Notes: generated by a model not told the origin, from the letters alone. Counted from the stretch's first letter, positions 21,770 through 33,311 are shown. The stretch: 64,000 nucleotides of DNA from Chiua virens (GCA_019787685.1 JAHNUO010000007.1:558001-622000), one strand, 5' to 3'. Made by a program: numbers and translations.

Positions 21770-22173
21770 TTCTCTGCTTTGCAAGTACACTACGCCTAAG
21801 CTAGGTCAGCCCACTCATGATACAAATGTTGAAAGAGAAGAAAATGACCTCGTTCCTCCGCCATCAGATAGTTATTGATCACCTCCTCTAATAGGCGTTC
21901 CTTCTGGAGTACTTCTCCAGGCTGGAGCATCCCCTACAATAAACTGGTCGACGTAGAAGATTGTGGTCGTAACAAGGGACGCACCCTCTCAAGGAGCGTA
22001 GTCCAGTGTCTATCGTGTGTAACTGCAACGGTGGCGGAAGGACTCTGGGACTATGCTTAATTATCGTTGATGCTAGTCACGAAGCGAAACACACCTCTTG
22101 CAACAAAAGTTGGTTAATGATGTCAGCTGGGTGGAATAACTGCACAATAATCTTAGTCGAAGAACAATCTTTT
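21770..22173. other. Intergenic, nothing recognised
   Basis: Promoter region of metacaspase copy 1 and 3' flank of the next gene. Confidence 0.4.
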
Positions 22174-23352
22174 TTAATGAATAAAACGAACTTTCGCTAC
22201 TTGCGGAAAGCGGCGGATCACAATGTCCTCGCCAACGTTGTCACTTTCCTTGTTAGTGGTATCGTTCTCATTAGCGTCTGTGCCCACATCAGCCTTGTTT
22301 GAAGTATTCAGCACTGAAGTAGTGCCACTCCCGGAGAGACCGCTCCATAGGCTCGAAAACCAGGAGCCACTGGAAAATTCGACGCGGTAAGGTCGTACAG
22401 TGGGGTTATCTGCCTTAACATCTACCCATTTGGGGCCCAATATACCTTCCCGGATGGCAATTTTGAGCCCTTGTATGAACACAGTCTGGTTTGATGTTCC
22501 ATTGTAATACCGGTCCGAAGGTCCAACACGCCAATCCAATGCTTGCGCGGTCTCCCAAGTATAACATGCTGCGACATTACCCGCACCTACTTGCACTGCC
22601 TTGAATTTGGCCGAGGCTTCGTCTCTGCCAGCACGTTGCTGATATGCAGCAAGTGACCAGGAACGAGCTTTGTAAAATCCAGTTATCAAGTATAGAGAAT
22701 CGTGGCTGATGATGCGACCAAGACGTTGTTCCGCAAATGTGTACCATTCTACCGCATGTTGAATCGCCTGATCAAGAAAGGGACGTTCGTTTAGGATATA
22801 GTAACGTTCAGCACCTTCGGGGAGAATGAGGGCTGCCCCATCGCTGGAAGACAACGTGAATTCGTAATTCAGAAGACCTGGTTCTGTGCGCCTTTTGTGA
22901 GTCAGTCAGTACAACTAAGTTGTCGCATAGAAACCCGGAGAGACAGTATCGCACCTTTCCGGGTCTTCTTGAGGCGTATCAGCACTGTTCGCCCTTGGCA
23001 TTGAGGAGCTCGAAATGACTCGACCCGCACTTTCGGCTTCGGGATATTCGGCAATATCTCTTCTGCGCAGCAAAACGCGGGTGAAGTTGTCCGGGACACC
23101 TCTCTCTTCATGAAGTGAATGCTCCTGATGTAGGCATATGTTGAAAAAGACGTCAAAGCTACCATCCTGTGGGACAACGACGCCGACATCTCCAATTCGC
23201 AGTCCTTCCTGGAGATAGTCATCTGGAAGGTTCATGTTGGGTTCTGGGGTCCACAACGGGTATCCGCGATCTGAGACCAGATGTCTCGCATAAACGTCTT
23301 GCGGGGACTGAGGCATGAACTTGAAGTTCTGTGTCTCTTGAGAGCTGCTCAA
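22174..23352 (-). CDS. Conserved fungal protein of unrecognised family
   Basis: Two large exons join through an intron of 54 bases near 22880-22935. The N-terminal exon reads LVSDRGYPLWTPEPNMNL, EGLRIGDVGVVVPQDGSFDV, FFNICL and VPDNFTRVLLRRRDIAEYP, then a Ser-rich linker. The second exon reads SSSDGAALILPEGAERYYIL, AIQHAVEWYTFAEQRLGR, DSLYLITGFYKARSWSLAAY, ACYTWETAQ and FIQGLKIAIREGILGPKWVD. The pattern of a G-L-R-I-G-D-V-G start followed by an S-S-E/D-G-A-x-L-x-L-P-x-G-A core is one I associate with large expanded families of hypothetical proteins in Agaricomycetes, but I know no function. No signal peptide or membrane segment was seen; likely cytosolic. The exact start is unresolved because no ATG opens the first exon; an upstream exon in 23350-23590 is likely. 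It sits between the metacaspase and HET genes on the same strand. Confidence 0.65.
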
Positions 23353-23677
23353 AGCAGCGATCGATAGCGATGCTTATATGAACTAGTTGCATAATCATAC
23401 AGTATGCTGTGCCAGTGGCAACATTGCGGGGAAACACTGGCGCTTGTGGTCGTACTGGTAAAATTAGCTGCGACTTGAAGTACTTCACGCCGACGTGGCA
23501 AGCGGACAAGAACGAACTTGAAATTTCGTAAAACTTTGCTGGACCGTCCAATAGGAACCAAACACAAACAAGCCGATCGTGTCCCGTGCAACCCCTATCT
23601 CGTCTGACTGGGTCTTGCGTCCATTGTCGTGTTCTTGAACAAACTCAGGCTTGTACAACGATATTGATTTCAACCCC

Positions 23678-25202
23678 TCACAAAGTACACGGTTTATGCA
23701 GGTTCAAATTATCAACTACAACTCCGGTGGCTACCATGGGTTTCGCGCGCACTCCTGCCATAGGTTGTGCTCGTACCGCCACCACAGATTTCACGCGCAC
23801 CCCTGTCAGGGGTTCACACCTGACGAAGGCCCTTGGTGGTGTTATCGCGGTTTTGCCAGTGAGCTCAGCTTTGGTAGCTTCAAGTTCAGGGATGGAATCC
23901 CTATCGACAGCCTGAGGGGATAGATGTCTAGATTGATTGTCGACTCTCGACTCGGAAGGGTGATTCTCCACATCATGATATCGCGCGAGGACGTCAATTT
24001 TTTGCAGGGCGTATCCTTGTAGCTCCAACTCCGCGTCACTCAATCGTTCCAAGCTCCCAGGAACACTCGGCACGCGGACAGTTCCCTTCCTGCGCCCTCT
24101 CCCCAGGTGCAAGATGTACTCGAACATATTTCCATTGATCTAGTTCTTTGAGGTAGATTATGAGAGGACGTTGGGTCTCGCGACCATCCGGAGGCTCGAA
24201 ACTGCAGCGTAGAACTGCTTTCCAGATCTTTCCGACCATATGTTTGACCGGCAGGAGGATGCGAACATGATTGTTGCTAATGGAGAAGTGTGATCGATAG
24301 CGTCTGGACTCTTTGATTTTGTCCACGTAATGCTTGCGAAAGTCTTCCTCGGCGATTTCGTAGGATTTCGAGTAATTGGACGGGTGAAGATGCGAGAAGT
24401 CCTGTGGCGTTAAGCCGAGGGGTATCTGCATCATTCTCGAGCAGACCCGAAGGTAGATCAGGCCGCGTGCAAGTATGATACCAGGAAAAGAGAGTTTGGT
24501 CCGAGTATTGTGTGATGAGCTTATGCTGCAGGTCTTCGAATGCGCCATCATCTATTCCGTAGATGGGATCCAGTCTGACACCGAGTACTCCCAATAACGA
24601 GTATGCCCTATCTTCTACTTTGGTCGTTTGTCTCTTTGCTGCCCAACGCATCTTTTGAGAGATCGTCACGTCTCGAGGAATTTGAGAAGATCGGAGAACC
24701 TCTGGACACATTTCTGATATTTCTGATATTTGGTTTATCAGATCTTCCCGAGTACCGAGGAAACGCCAATCCTTCCCAAAAAACTTGAGCTTCTTTGGCG
24801 CGATCAGTTCTTGCAAGGTCCATCCCCGGGAGAACCAGTCGCTCTGAGTGAACTGGGAGATATCGCTGACATCGTACAGGTAGGCATAGCAAACGTCCGA
24901 GGTTTGATACCACCTGTACATCGAGTTGATCGCCTCGCCCAATTCTGCGCTATTGCGCTTATCGATGCAGCAAGTATCCAGCCAAATATAGCTGAAGCCG
25001 TCTTGCATCGCCTGGATGCAAGCACCCTTATCTTGTTGTAGCCCTTGCATTTGTTTCGACTCCGTGTTTCGTCACCAATGTCATTGAACAGAACTTCTTC
25101 TGATTCAGCACCCCATCGATGGGACACGATAGCGTAGCGAACAGGACGAGGTAATGAATCCAATGATTCTAATTCCTTCGACCTACAATTGAGAAGTCGC
25201 AT
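23678..25202 (-). CDS. HET-domain protein (heterokaryon-incompatibility type), one frame break
   Basis: The start at 25202 opens the conserved HET leader MRLLNCRSKELESL, then YAIVSHRWGAESEEVLFNDI. After a one-base frame break near 25029 it continues GFSYIWLDTCCIDKRNSAEL, EAINSMYRWYQTSDVCYAYL, SDWFSRGWTLQELIAPKKL and KVEDRAYSLLGVLGV. These are the three classic HET blocks (SHRWG, D-T-CCIDK, W-x-RGWTLQEL) in order, so the family call is firm. HET domains are TIR-like cell-death modules that trigger incompatibility reactions when non-self nuclei meet. The 3' exons encode a poorly conserved C-terminus ending in short degenerate repeats (GVRVKSVVAV, GVRAKPMVATG) at about 23690-23800. No NACHT or WD40 region follows, so this is the short, stand-alone form. 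Frame break type: one base missing between KGYNKI and GACIQAM. Confidence 0.88.
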
Positions 25203-25849
25203 GTTCCTGTATAGAACCATCAGAACGAAGACGTTGGGGCCCATAATGTGCGTGACATACCTGTCGGAGACACGTTCAGGAAGCCTTCAAGTTTCCCTGT
25301 CGCTTATCACCTTCCGATCAAATATGTGCAGATCTGTCAGGCCGGAGCGAAGTTAGTTTTGACCGTAACCAGACCGAAGTTGCCAGGGAGTTATACATAC
25401 TAGTACACGATCGAATGCGAGGAATGTCTAGCTGAGAGGACCGAAAGAGCCTTGGTCGATGATTACGACAGACAGAAAACTCACGTTCGAATATGAGGCC
25501 TTGAGGCGCCGGAGCGCTTCCTCGCACTGCCATCACTAGTATTCTGTTTGGAACATTGTTACAGAAACAGGAAGATAAGGCAAGTTGCAGTCGCCACATG
25601 TTTGTTTCCCATGGCAGGATAAGAGCTTTGTAGACTTTTACTTTTGAATATCACACCCTCAGACCAAAGTGATTGTACTCAGTCCCATTTCACCCAAGCC
25701 AAAGAGTTGTGACACATTGTTCAAAAGCCCTGTACTAGAGTCTCGGGTAGCTCATGTCCACAATCATACCTTAGCGCAGTCAGCCTGAGTTCCCATTCCA
25801 CCGGCGATGGTGTCCTTGGTGAACGATCATGCGTATCCTTTACCGATTA
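25203..25849. other. Intergenic, nothing recognised
   Basis: Promoter region of the HET gene. A minus-strand frame at 25318-25599 has no recognisable features. Confidence 0.35.
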
Positions 25850-26740
25850 CCTTCCAATGCAACACGTTGATGATCTGGTGAACACAACATTCAGCATCTG
25901 ATATGCGAGTACAACGTCCGGAATGGATAACTTGAACTTGCCCGAGTCAACAACTTCCTTCCAAAGCGTGTCCCCGTCCGGCGCCCAGATAGCCCTTTCA
26001 GCATCGCCACGGGACAGAAAGGAGGTATGCACCAGTGAATTAGATGCCAACGTCCTACCCAGATGTTGACAGTGCGCGACAAGCGGTTGATCGAGGAACC
26101 GGAGCGCCTCAACCGAGCCCAGGTGTAGAGTCGGTGACTGGCAGTGTACCATCGTCATCCACTTTGGTATTGAGCCATATGCGCTCGGGGATTGGTGACG
26201 TCCGTGCAGATACCACCGTATCACAGAGAGGTGAGAAATGGTGGTGAGGCCGTTGTCGTACGCGCGCCCAGGTGAGACGATGAATTATCTGCTATACGAA
26301 CGGACGATTCGGAACGAGGGCGAGGAGAAGGCTGTCAGGCACCGGCCTATCTTCCGGAGACAGTATAGACCTGACGATTGTGCCAGGGGATAGCAGGGTG
26401 GTGAACGTGTGCTCCGATGAAATTTCGCTGGCAGGTCGGGTGCTCCGCCGAGGGCTGCAAGCAGGATTGACACTTATCAACTTGAAGGAAAGACAACGCA
26501 GAGATTGAGGAGCGTCCAGAACTCCAGTCCTGGTGCAGGTGATGTGTTCTTCCCTGCAAGTACAAGTATGCGTTAGTGCGTCGGCAGCGTAGCTGGCAAC
26601 AGGTCACGGGTTGAAGCCTGAAGGGGTATCCCGTTTCGCTGGCGGTAATATAATCACTACGATGCTGAAAAGCCCTCTCTTGCCTGAGTGAAAGGATAAG
26701 TTGCCAGTGGTGCCAGTGGCCACTGGTCCAAGGGCCATGC
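25850..26740 (-). pseudogene. Decayed partial copy of the ASCC2/Cue3 gene
   Basis: Blocks in the same order and strand as the gene at 12485-14810 are recognisable but broken. The list: LAALGGAPDLPAKF against LAALGGTPDLPAKF of the parent (26420-26460); GLYCLRKIGRCLT against GLYGLRKTARCLT; SVEALRFLDQPLVAHCQHL against SVEAMPFLNRSLVADYQHA; LVHTSFLSRGDAERAI against LTHPSFPFRGNAERVI. The upstream part also matches at DNA level (a run beginning RQERAFQHR against RQERDVQHR). Frames do not connect, stops interrupt, and about 330 bases of the parent (around 13570-13900) are missing. Only the middle of the parent is represented; neither the RG-rich tail nor the start. The copy ends just 240 bases from the dienelactone hydrolase stop codon. 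A segmental duplication followed by neutral decay is the simplest reading. Confidence 0.85.
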
Positions 26741-26982
26741 AGATGAATCCGTTCGACGTTATTACGGGGAGTTAAGAAGCTCATGCTGAAAAATGTCAAG
26801 CTGGAGAGATTTGTCTCATGAGAGAACACAAACGTAGGTAGTCGAAGTCGGGTTTGCAGTATTACATAAACCGCAAACTTGACTTCCACGGCTTGCCGGA
26901 GTGATGGTCCGGGTTTGGCAAAAGCATTGATTTCTAACACTCACGAACAAAGCTTACACTCGGATACTAGCTTAACACCTAT

Positions 26983-28440
26983 TTAGCAGACATGTTCAAT
27001 CTTCTCCCCTTTGTTAACCCTTGGGCCAAGGTCCCGCCCAACTGTCCTCTCGAAAACCTCGAGCATGAACGTAAAAAGTGACCTTGTAAGGGCTGCATCC
27101 CAGCGTCCTTTGGAGGACTCATCACGAATAAAGGCGTGCTGGGCTTGCACCTCCAGGAACTGAAATGGTCTTGATGAGCATTCCTTCAAATTATCAAACG
27201 AAACGAACAGAGGAAGCAACGTTGGCGTCTTCGAGCGTCTTCCTAATGAGATCTCGACCGACACGGGGCACATGCGTATCCTACTCATTGTTGAGGGTTA
27301 CTGAGGAACAAAACCTATAGCAAGGTGATACATGCCTGCTTCCCGAAGATCATCTAAATGTGCCCTTTTAGGTGGAGACTAGTTGGCAGTAGTATAATGG
27401 TGCTTACGACGAGCTCGCCCTTGATGTCACCTTTTTGAACCCGTTCGAGTGAGTCGACATTCTTTCCTTTGCCGAGAGTTGCGGTGTGGATATCAGTCGC
27501 AAAGAAGCACACAGAAGATAGTACTCTGGGGTCAAAGGCAGCCTGAGAAAGGTTCCAACCATTGAATAGCAGTGCCTTGAAAGAATCATCAATATCGTAC
27601 ACGGAATGCCTAGTTTCGCTAAGCACGTCTGCCGGGCCGAGTAGTAGCCGGGATACATACCAAGTGACCTCCTAGACACATTCCAGTTGCTTTGGAAAAA
27701 GTGAGGTTATGGTGAGAGAGTGGCATAATCCACGGACCCGAAATACGACCATTGCAGTTTGGGAGGGAGACCAGCAGGTCGACAGAAAGTATCGCATCCT
27801 GTAAACATTCCAAGGTTGCAGGTCCGCGGACTTTTAGGGGGGGAAGAAGAGCAATACCTCATCGTAGGCGGCTACTGTTTTCTCGATCTAAAGAAGCCAT
27901 CAGGAACAAAATGGTAAACACGCGAGTACCATGCCGACTTTGTATCTGTTCCCTCGGTCCGTTCCTGGTCTCACGGGCTGCCATGAGCTTCCAAGGAGAT
28001 AAAGGACTGATGCGTGGTACCTTCCGTGTCATAGGGGATGGGATCAGGGCCCTCAAACTCGTGATAGGTAGAGGGGCAGGCTGTGTCCAACTACGGTGAG
28101 AATCATGGAGTCTGAATCATGAGAATGACGGACCAACGACATATCCGTGGCTCGCGATCTGACCAGCAAACCTCTCAACCGGGCCTGTGACCTGGTATAT
28201 CTCACTAATTTTGGGCGTCAGTTGGGGGCATCATGACTGATGGATGATCAGCGGATACCTGAAGCAGACGACACCTGTACGGTGTTGTGTAATGCAGAGA
28301 CGAGGGAGATGATCTGACTACTTACCTGGGAACTTTGCATGTGGATAGTCCGGTACGACTGGAGCGATCACGAAGATGCGGATCGGTTTACCATTATCGA
28401 GCATGCTGGGGACATCATGATGTGTTTTGGTGATGAGCAT
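26983..28440 (-). CDS. Dienelactone hydrolase family protein
   Basis: Alpha/beta hydrolase, presumably cytosolic, related to carboxymethylenebutenolidase, which opens dienelactones in aromatic-ring degradation. Start at 28440: MLITKTHHDVPSMLDNGKPI, then RIFVIAPVVPDYPHAKFPG. Further exons carry DAILSVDLLVSLPNCNGRI, the nucleophile motif ATGMCLGGHL (G-x-C-x-G-G, Cys in place of Ser as in true dienelactone hydrolases), AAFDPRVLSSVCFFATDIH, LEVQAQHAFIRDESSKGRWD (histidine of the triad in QHAF) and the end EKIEHVC at 26983. Several short introns are required; most exon ends have consensus sites. This is the usual length (about 270-290 residues) and no frame break was noticed, though I did not resolve every join. 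The start codon is 115 bases from that of the divergent aspartic protease gene. Confidence 0.87.
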
Positions 28441-28555
28441 GATCGTGGTCGCTTACCAAAAGCGGGTGGGAGTACTAGCATATGGCTTTAACTAATACTC
28501 TCACTTACCAAACCTATAAAACGAAATGCTGCCCGCCTAGTCCGTTCCCCCGAAG
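28441..28555. promoter_or_regulatory. Short divergent promoter between hydrolase and aspartic protease
   Basis: Only 115 bases separate the two start codons. A TATAAAA for the protease side lies at 28515-28521, 35 bases before its ATG. No obvious TATA box faces the hydrolase. Confidence 0.5.
28515..28521 (+). promoter_or_regulatory. TATA box for aspartic protease
   Basis: TATAAAA 35 bases before the ATG at 28556. Confidence 0.6.
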
Positions 28556-30130
28556 ATGCGCTCCTTTGTCGCCCTCGCCCTCGGTCTCGTCCTCGCGACC
28601 TCCGCTTCTGCCTCCTCGTCGGTCTTTACAATCCCCCTTACAAAACTACAGCGTTCTGGTTCATATCTCAAGGGTTCTCCTGACGCAGACCGTGCTCGCG
28701 CCGCCCTCCTCAAGTCGTTCGCTTATGGCGGACCAACCACCGTTCCCGCGACCAACTTGGCTTACGTCCAGTACACGACAGAAGTCGGCATCGGGAACCC
28801 GCCCACATACTATAACCTCGTCGTCGACACCGGATCCTCCAACACCTTCTGTGGGTGAGTGTCCGTGATTTGGTCCGCGTCACGCGACGTACAATTCCTG
28901 TCCCAGTACTGGTGGCCCCTATGTTCGCACAAACACGAGGATCCCCACTGGAGAATATGTGAACGTCACTTATGGGTCCGGTTACTTCTCCGGAATCGAA
29001 TGTAGGGATCCCGTCCGTCACTACGTCCGCTCCTGATTGTTGACGGCACGCAGACCTCGACCAGGTCATGCTCGCACCCAACCTTGTCATTACTAACCAA
29101 TCAATCGGTGATGCACTTTCTTACGCCGACTTTGAAGGTGTCGACGGCATCGTCGGTGTTGGACCTGTGGACCTCACTCAAGGAACGCTTTCACCCGACA
29201 CGAATGCAACGATTCCAACCGTCATGAACAACCTCTACTCGCAGGGACTTATCGAAGACGAAGTACTCGGAGTTTACTTCGCCCCTTCGACAAACTACAG
29301 CGACACGAGTGAGTACCCCTTGACCTTTGTTGATCATCAACCCTGAAATGCGGTAGACGGCGCATTGACCTTCGGAGGCATCGATCCCAGTTTGGTATGT
29401 ATTCCTCTTCTAGCGTGGATGGGTGTTTGAACGGCTTGTTCGCAGTTCGAGGGCGAGTTGACGTACATCCCTGTAACCGAGACCTATCCTGCCGCTTATT
29501 ACTGGGGCATCAATGTCACCGCGGCCACTTACGGCAACTCCACCGTCATCCCCATTTCTACTGCTGGCATTGTCGACACTGGTACTACCCGTATGTACCC
29601 CTCAAGTCCACATTTCCACTTCATTTGACGCAAAATGTTCACCAGAGGTCCTCCTTGCCGACAACTTTTTCGAAGTATACCTCAAGGCGATCCCCGGCGC
29701 CAAGTGGGACAAAAATCTAGGTCTCATCGAAATTCCCCCTTCCTCCATCCCCGACATGCAGCCTCTCAACTTCGAGATTGCTGGTCGGGCATTCGCCATG
29801 ACCCCCACCGCCCAACTCATTCCAACGGACCAGAGCACCGCATGGGGTGGTGTTGCTGGAAAACAATACGGTGTAGTCGGTAACTTGGGAAGCCTCAGCT
29901 GGAGAAGGGATTGGACTTCATCATCGGGCAGAAATTCATGGAGAGGTACTATGCGGTCAGTCATTTGACATTCATTAATCATGATCACTGCTGACTTTTT
30001 TGGCAGGTGTTCGACACGGACTGCAACCAAGTCGGATTTGCTGAGACGTAAGTCCCGATCTATCTCGAGACGGGGTCGTATCTGAGCTCGCGCCCACAGG
30101 AACAACACGTATGCAACTTACCCCTACTAG
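28556..30130 (+). CDS. Secreted aspartic protease (pepsin family A1), one missing base
   Basis: Signal peptide MRSFVALALGLVLATSASAS, a propeptide to about residue 70, then the two catalytic motifs VVDTGSSNTF (28825-28855) and GIVDTGTT (29570-29590), as required for a bilobal pepsin-like protease. Between them are YTTEVGIGNPPTYYNLVVD, VTYGSGYFSG (flap region with Tyr), and GVDGIVGVGPVDLT. The C-terminus reads FIIGQKFMERYYAVFDTD, then VGFAET and a short last exon ending NNTYATYPY, stop at 30128-30130. At least seven short introns. Near 29893 the frame shifts between VVGNLGS and LEKGLDFIIG; one base appears to be missing. The enzyme resembles polyporopepsin-type extracellular proteases that feed on protein in wood or litter. 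The DTG motifs and a Phe/Tyr-rich C-terminus rule out retroviral-type proteases. Confidence 0.9.
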
Positions 30131-30675
30131 GTGTGAGATCTTGAGCCATCACAACGTTACCCATATATCTTAGACGCTCACATACCCTAACGCAATAACA
30201 TTGGAGATACATCGGACATGAACATTTGAACCTTCGTTCGTGTGAAGCGTTGCATGAGATGCCGCGATCTCTACTTTTTTGTAGAAATCACCGTTATTTT
30301 TAGTTGATCACGTTCGCATACCAGCCGTATTATTCGCCCGCCAGATCCACCAAGGTCATCATAAATATCGTGCCACCACTGAGTCGTGGCTGTTTATAGG
30401 TCGGCTGAGCTTGCTTCTCTAAATATGGCATCGCCATCGTCAGTGTATCCCCAGACTTGTGGCGGATCCGCGACTACATATTTTGATCGTAAAGGTCCCG
30501 TTGGCAGAAAGTCCGCTGATCTTAATACAGAACGAAATGTTTCAGGTGACCTGGTATGTTTCGTCCTGTATTTAAATAAGCAGCAGAATCAGATCCTGAT
30601 GACAGTGATTATAGTAGAGCGTTCCTGTAAGCTAGCACGATAGATGGCCCCGTTACGTTCCTCAAGGAAATCGCA
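30131..30675. other. Intergenic, convergent 3' regions, nothing recognised
   Basis: Between the aspartic protease and the sorting nexin. Confidence 0.4.
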
Positions 30676-33311
30676 TCAAGAAAGAGAGCGCTGAAAGGTC
30701 CCACTTAAGCCCACAACCTGCCCTAAAACGCTCGACCTTCCTCCCGAACTCGAGCTTCCGAGCAGCAAGCCCATACCACCCTGAATAGCCATGCTCACCG
30801 GCCGCATCGGCGCCGTGTCATACACATGCGGACAAGGCTGCGGAAGTGGCTCCACATCATTGATCACGTTCACCGATCGCTCCAGATCCTTTTCGAACCG
30901 CGACGGCCGCCTCGGCGATCGTCCGAGCTCGTCCAAGTATGGCGGATCGAGCAGTCCGTCGGGCGGTTCTGAGTCGTATGAGTAGTTGTTCGTATAGCGC
31001 GATTTCCCCGTCGAGATGCTCCTTGGTGAGGGTCGTGAAATCCTCGGCTTTTTGCGTGTGGTACGTGTCGAGTTCGGACATGGTTGCGTTGAGGACGGTT
31101 TCGCAACGCGATGCCATGTCGTTGTTTGACTGCGGGAGAACAGTCAGCCAGAAAAGGGCTAAGAGCGTATCGAATGTGCGTACAGTCTTGCCGATCGCGT
31201 CCGCGTACCGGGAACACGTAGACCGATGGGTCTCTATGATTCCCTTGAGGTGGCTTAGCTTGTGTATGAATCAACCGTCCCAATGACCCACCTGGTATGT
31301 CATGTAAGGGTGTGCAACGCTCTTTAGAGCTTCGTGAGTCGCTAACTGTCTTCGCCTGGCCTATCCAAGCTTCAGGGGCCAGCTATATCGGCAGCGGTTA
31401 GGCACTGACGTGATCATCGTACAGGTCTGCTACAGTTTGCAGTGTTTCTGCGGTCTTTTGAACCGCCTTTGTGAGTTTGAGGCAGTCTACCACGCGATGT
31501 CAACGATATCATGCTGGGATTGCGAGTCAGTCGCGTACCTTGACAGTCGTCACGCCAACACCAGGCCCCGTCATCATTCAAAAGACCTTGCAGCTGGGGA
31601 GATGCATTTTCTTCCTCTTCAACTGCGCCAATAGCTGGTGTAGACGACGATGGCTTTGCAGTGATGAGCGATAGAAGAGAGAAGGAAAGCAGCCGCTCGG
31701 CCTTGGACATTTCTGTACGAATCAACATTTATGAGGATATGCACCAGACTAAGCATCTAGTACCCACCAATGCGTGCTTCTCTCACTCGACTGAACGTGT
31801 TCCTTAAACCCTGCACACCCTTCCCGACCGCACGTACATAGTTGTCAAACTTTTCAACGATTTCCGAGGCATCCTGCATGTCGACATTGAAAACGGGGTG
31901 AAACACGTGCGCAAAAAACGACGCCCCAGCAGCAGGCATTGAGAGGAATTGTGGCATAAGCCGTTTCCATTCCTTGCACAGAAAAAATGAGAAGCATGAG
32001 ATGACTATTAGGCAGGTTTTCTTGCATCCCGCTCTTTGCCAAGAGATCGCTTACCAGGTCATCTTCACAAGCCAGAAAAGAGGTGACAACCTCCGCGTAA
32101 CGCGCGATGGGGTGTCGCACGAGGCGGTCGAGGTACCGTTCCAAGTCGCCTCGTCGGGCTTCGACGAACGCAGCATTGAACCGACCTGCATATTGCTTCT
32201 CCGGAAGAGGGGGAAGGGCGATTCCAGGAAGCCGTTTGAGCAATGCCGTATGGAGAATAACAAAATGGGAAAAACGTCGTTGAACGGTGATGTAGACGGG
32301 GGAAGCGGAACGGACCACATCCCCGTCTGGTTCTTTGTGTTCCGACGCGTGAGCGTGAACGAGAGAGGTAACGCTGTACACAGTGTAAGCTCCGGAAAGA
32401 CTGGATGACCGCTTCGACGGTGAATGCACCAGGACACGAAACCCGGGAATTTTGGGCTGCCATGCCGGACCTTCGTCTACGAAATGTCTATCGGCTTCCC
32501 CGATACCTAATCTGTTCAGACGGATGTCTTCAGCGACGGAATCTGTCGTCGAAAAACGGCTGTGAGGAACGACCCCAGGTGTAGATGCGGATGCCGCAAG
32601 TCCGTCTTCTGGTTCTGGGGCGCCTTTCAGAACCCACTCTTCTGCACCGCTGGTAACAAATGCAGAAAAACGATTGATTGTCTTTCCGCCCAGTAACCGC
32701 TGCCGGAAACTTGGAAATACGTTGGGCCATTCGCCTGTATTCTGAGGGAGGATTTGAGAGAGTTCCAACTCGGCCTCGCCCTTGGGAGATGAACGAGGCG
32801 TGACGGTATCGGTTGATGCCTGCCTCGTTATCGCATGACTGTCGGCCGGCGCTGAGAGGAAGTCGATGGTATGCTGTAACGGGAAAATGAGACGTCATCG
32901 CATACGATGCGACCGGAATACACGTAGACCCACCGTGTAATAAGCCATTGGCAGCAGCCCAATCTTGCCTTCCACCGTCTTCACGAGGCTCCATCCATCC
33001 CCGATGTCCTGCTTCAGCACCTCGAGCGCGTCCCCAGCCTCGACGGTGAGTTCCCTGAACTCGGCCTGTCCTTCAAAGTGGTATAGCGCGCGCGCCGACA
33101 AACCGCGTTGGCCGCCTATCCCTGGAGGATCCGTCGGTTCATCATCAGAGAGCGAGCCCCGATCGAGATGTTCTGTCCAAGCCGCCGACGAATTGATCCC
33201 CGCATCAAAGCTGTGATCGGAGCGCGGTCGTGGTGCAAAGTCGGGGAGCTGAGCGCGGTTGGATACGTCGGGTGTTGAACTTTGCTTTGTCGTGCGAGGA
33301 AGCGTCGCCAT
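30676..33311 (-). CDS. SH3-PX-BAR sorting nexin (SNX9-like)
   Basis: Start at 33311 (MATLPRTTKQSS). A disordered leader is followed by an SH3 domain at about 33060-32920 (ARALYHFEGQAEFRELTVEA, then GDGWSLVKT and GLLPMAYY). A Ser-rich linker follows, then a PX domain at about 32410-32060 (FRVLVHSPSKRSS, RRFSHFVILHTALLKRLPG, LPPLPEKQYAGRF, RRGDLERYLDRLVRHPIARY). A BAR domain follows, spread over exons from about 31960 to 30860 (KFDNYVRAVGKGVQGL, KAERLLSFSLLSLI, MSELDTYHTQKAEDFTTLTK). This order is that of SNX9/SNX18/SNX33. The protein should bind phosphoinositides through PX, sense curvature through BAR, and recruit proline-rich partners by SH3 during endocytosis or endosomal sorting. PX residues R-R-F and R-x-x-L-E-R-Y-L, the lipid-contact positions, are present. 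Stop at 30676. Some short introns in the BAR half are not resolved. Confidence 0.88.
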
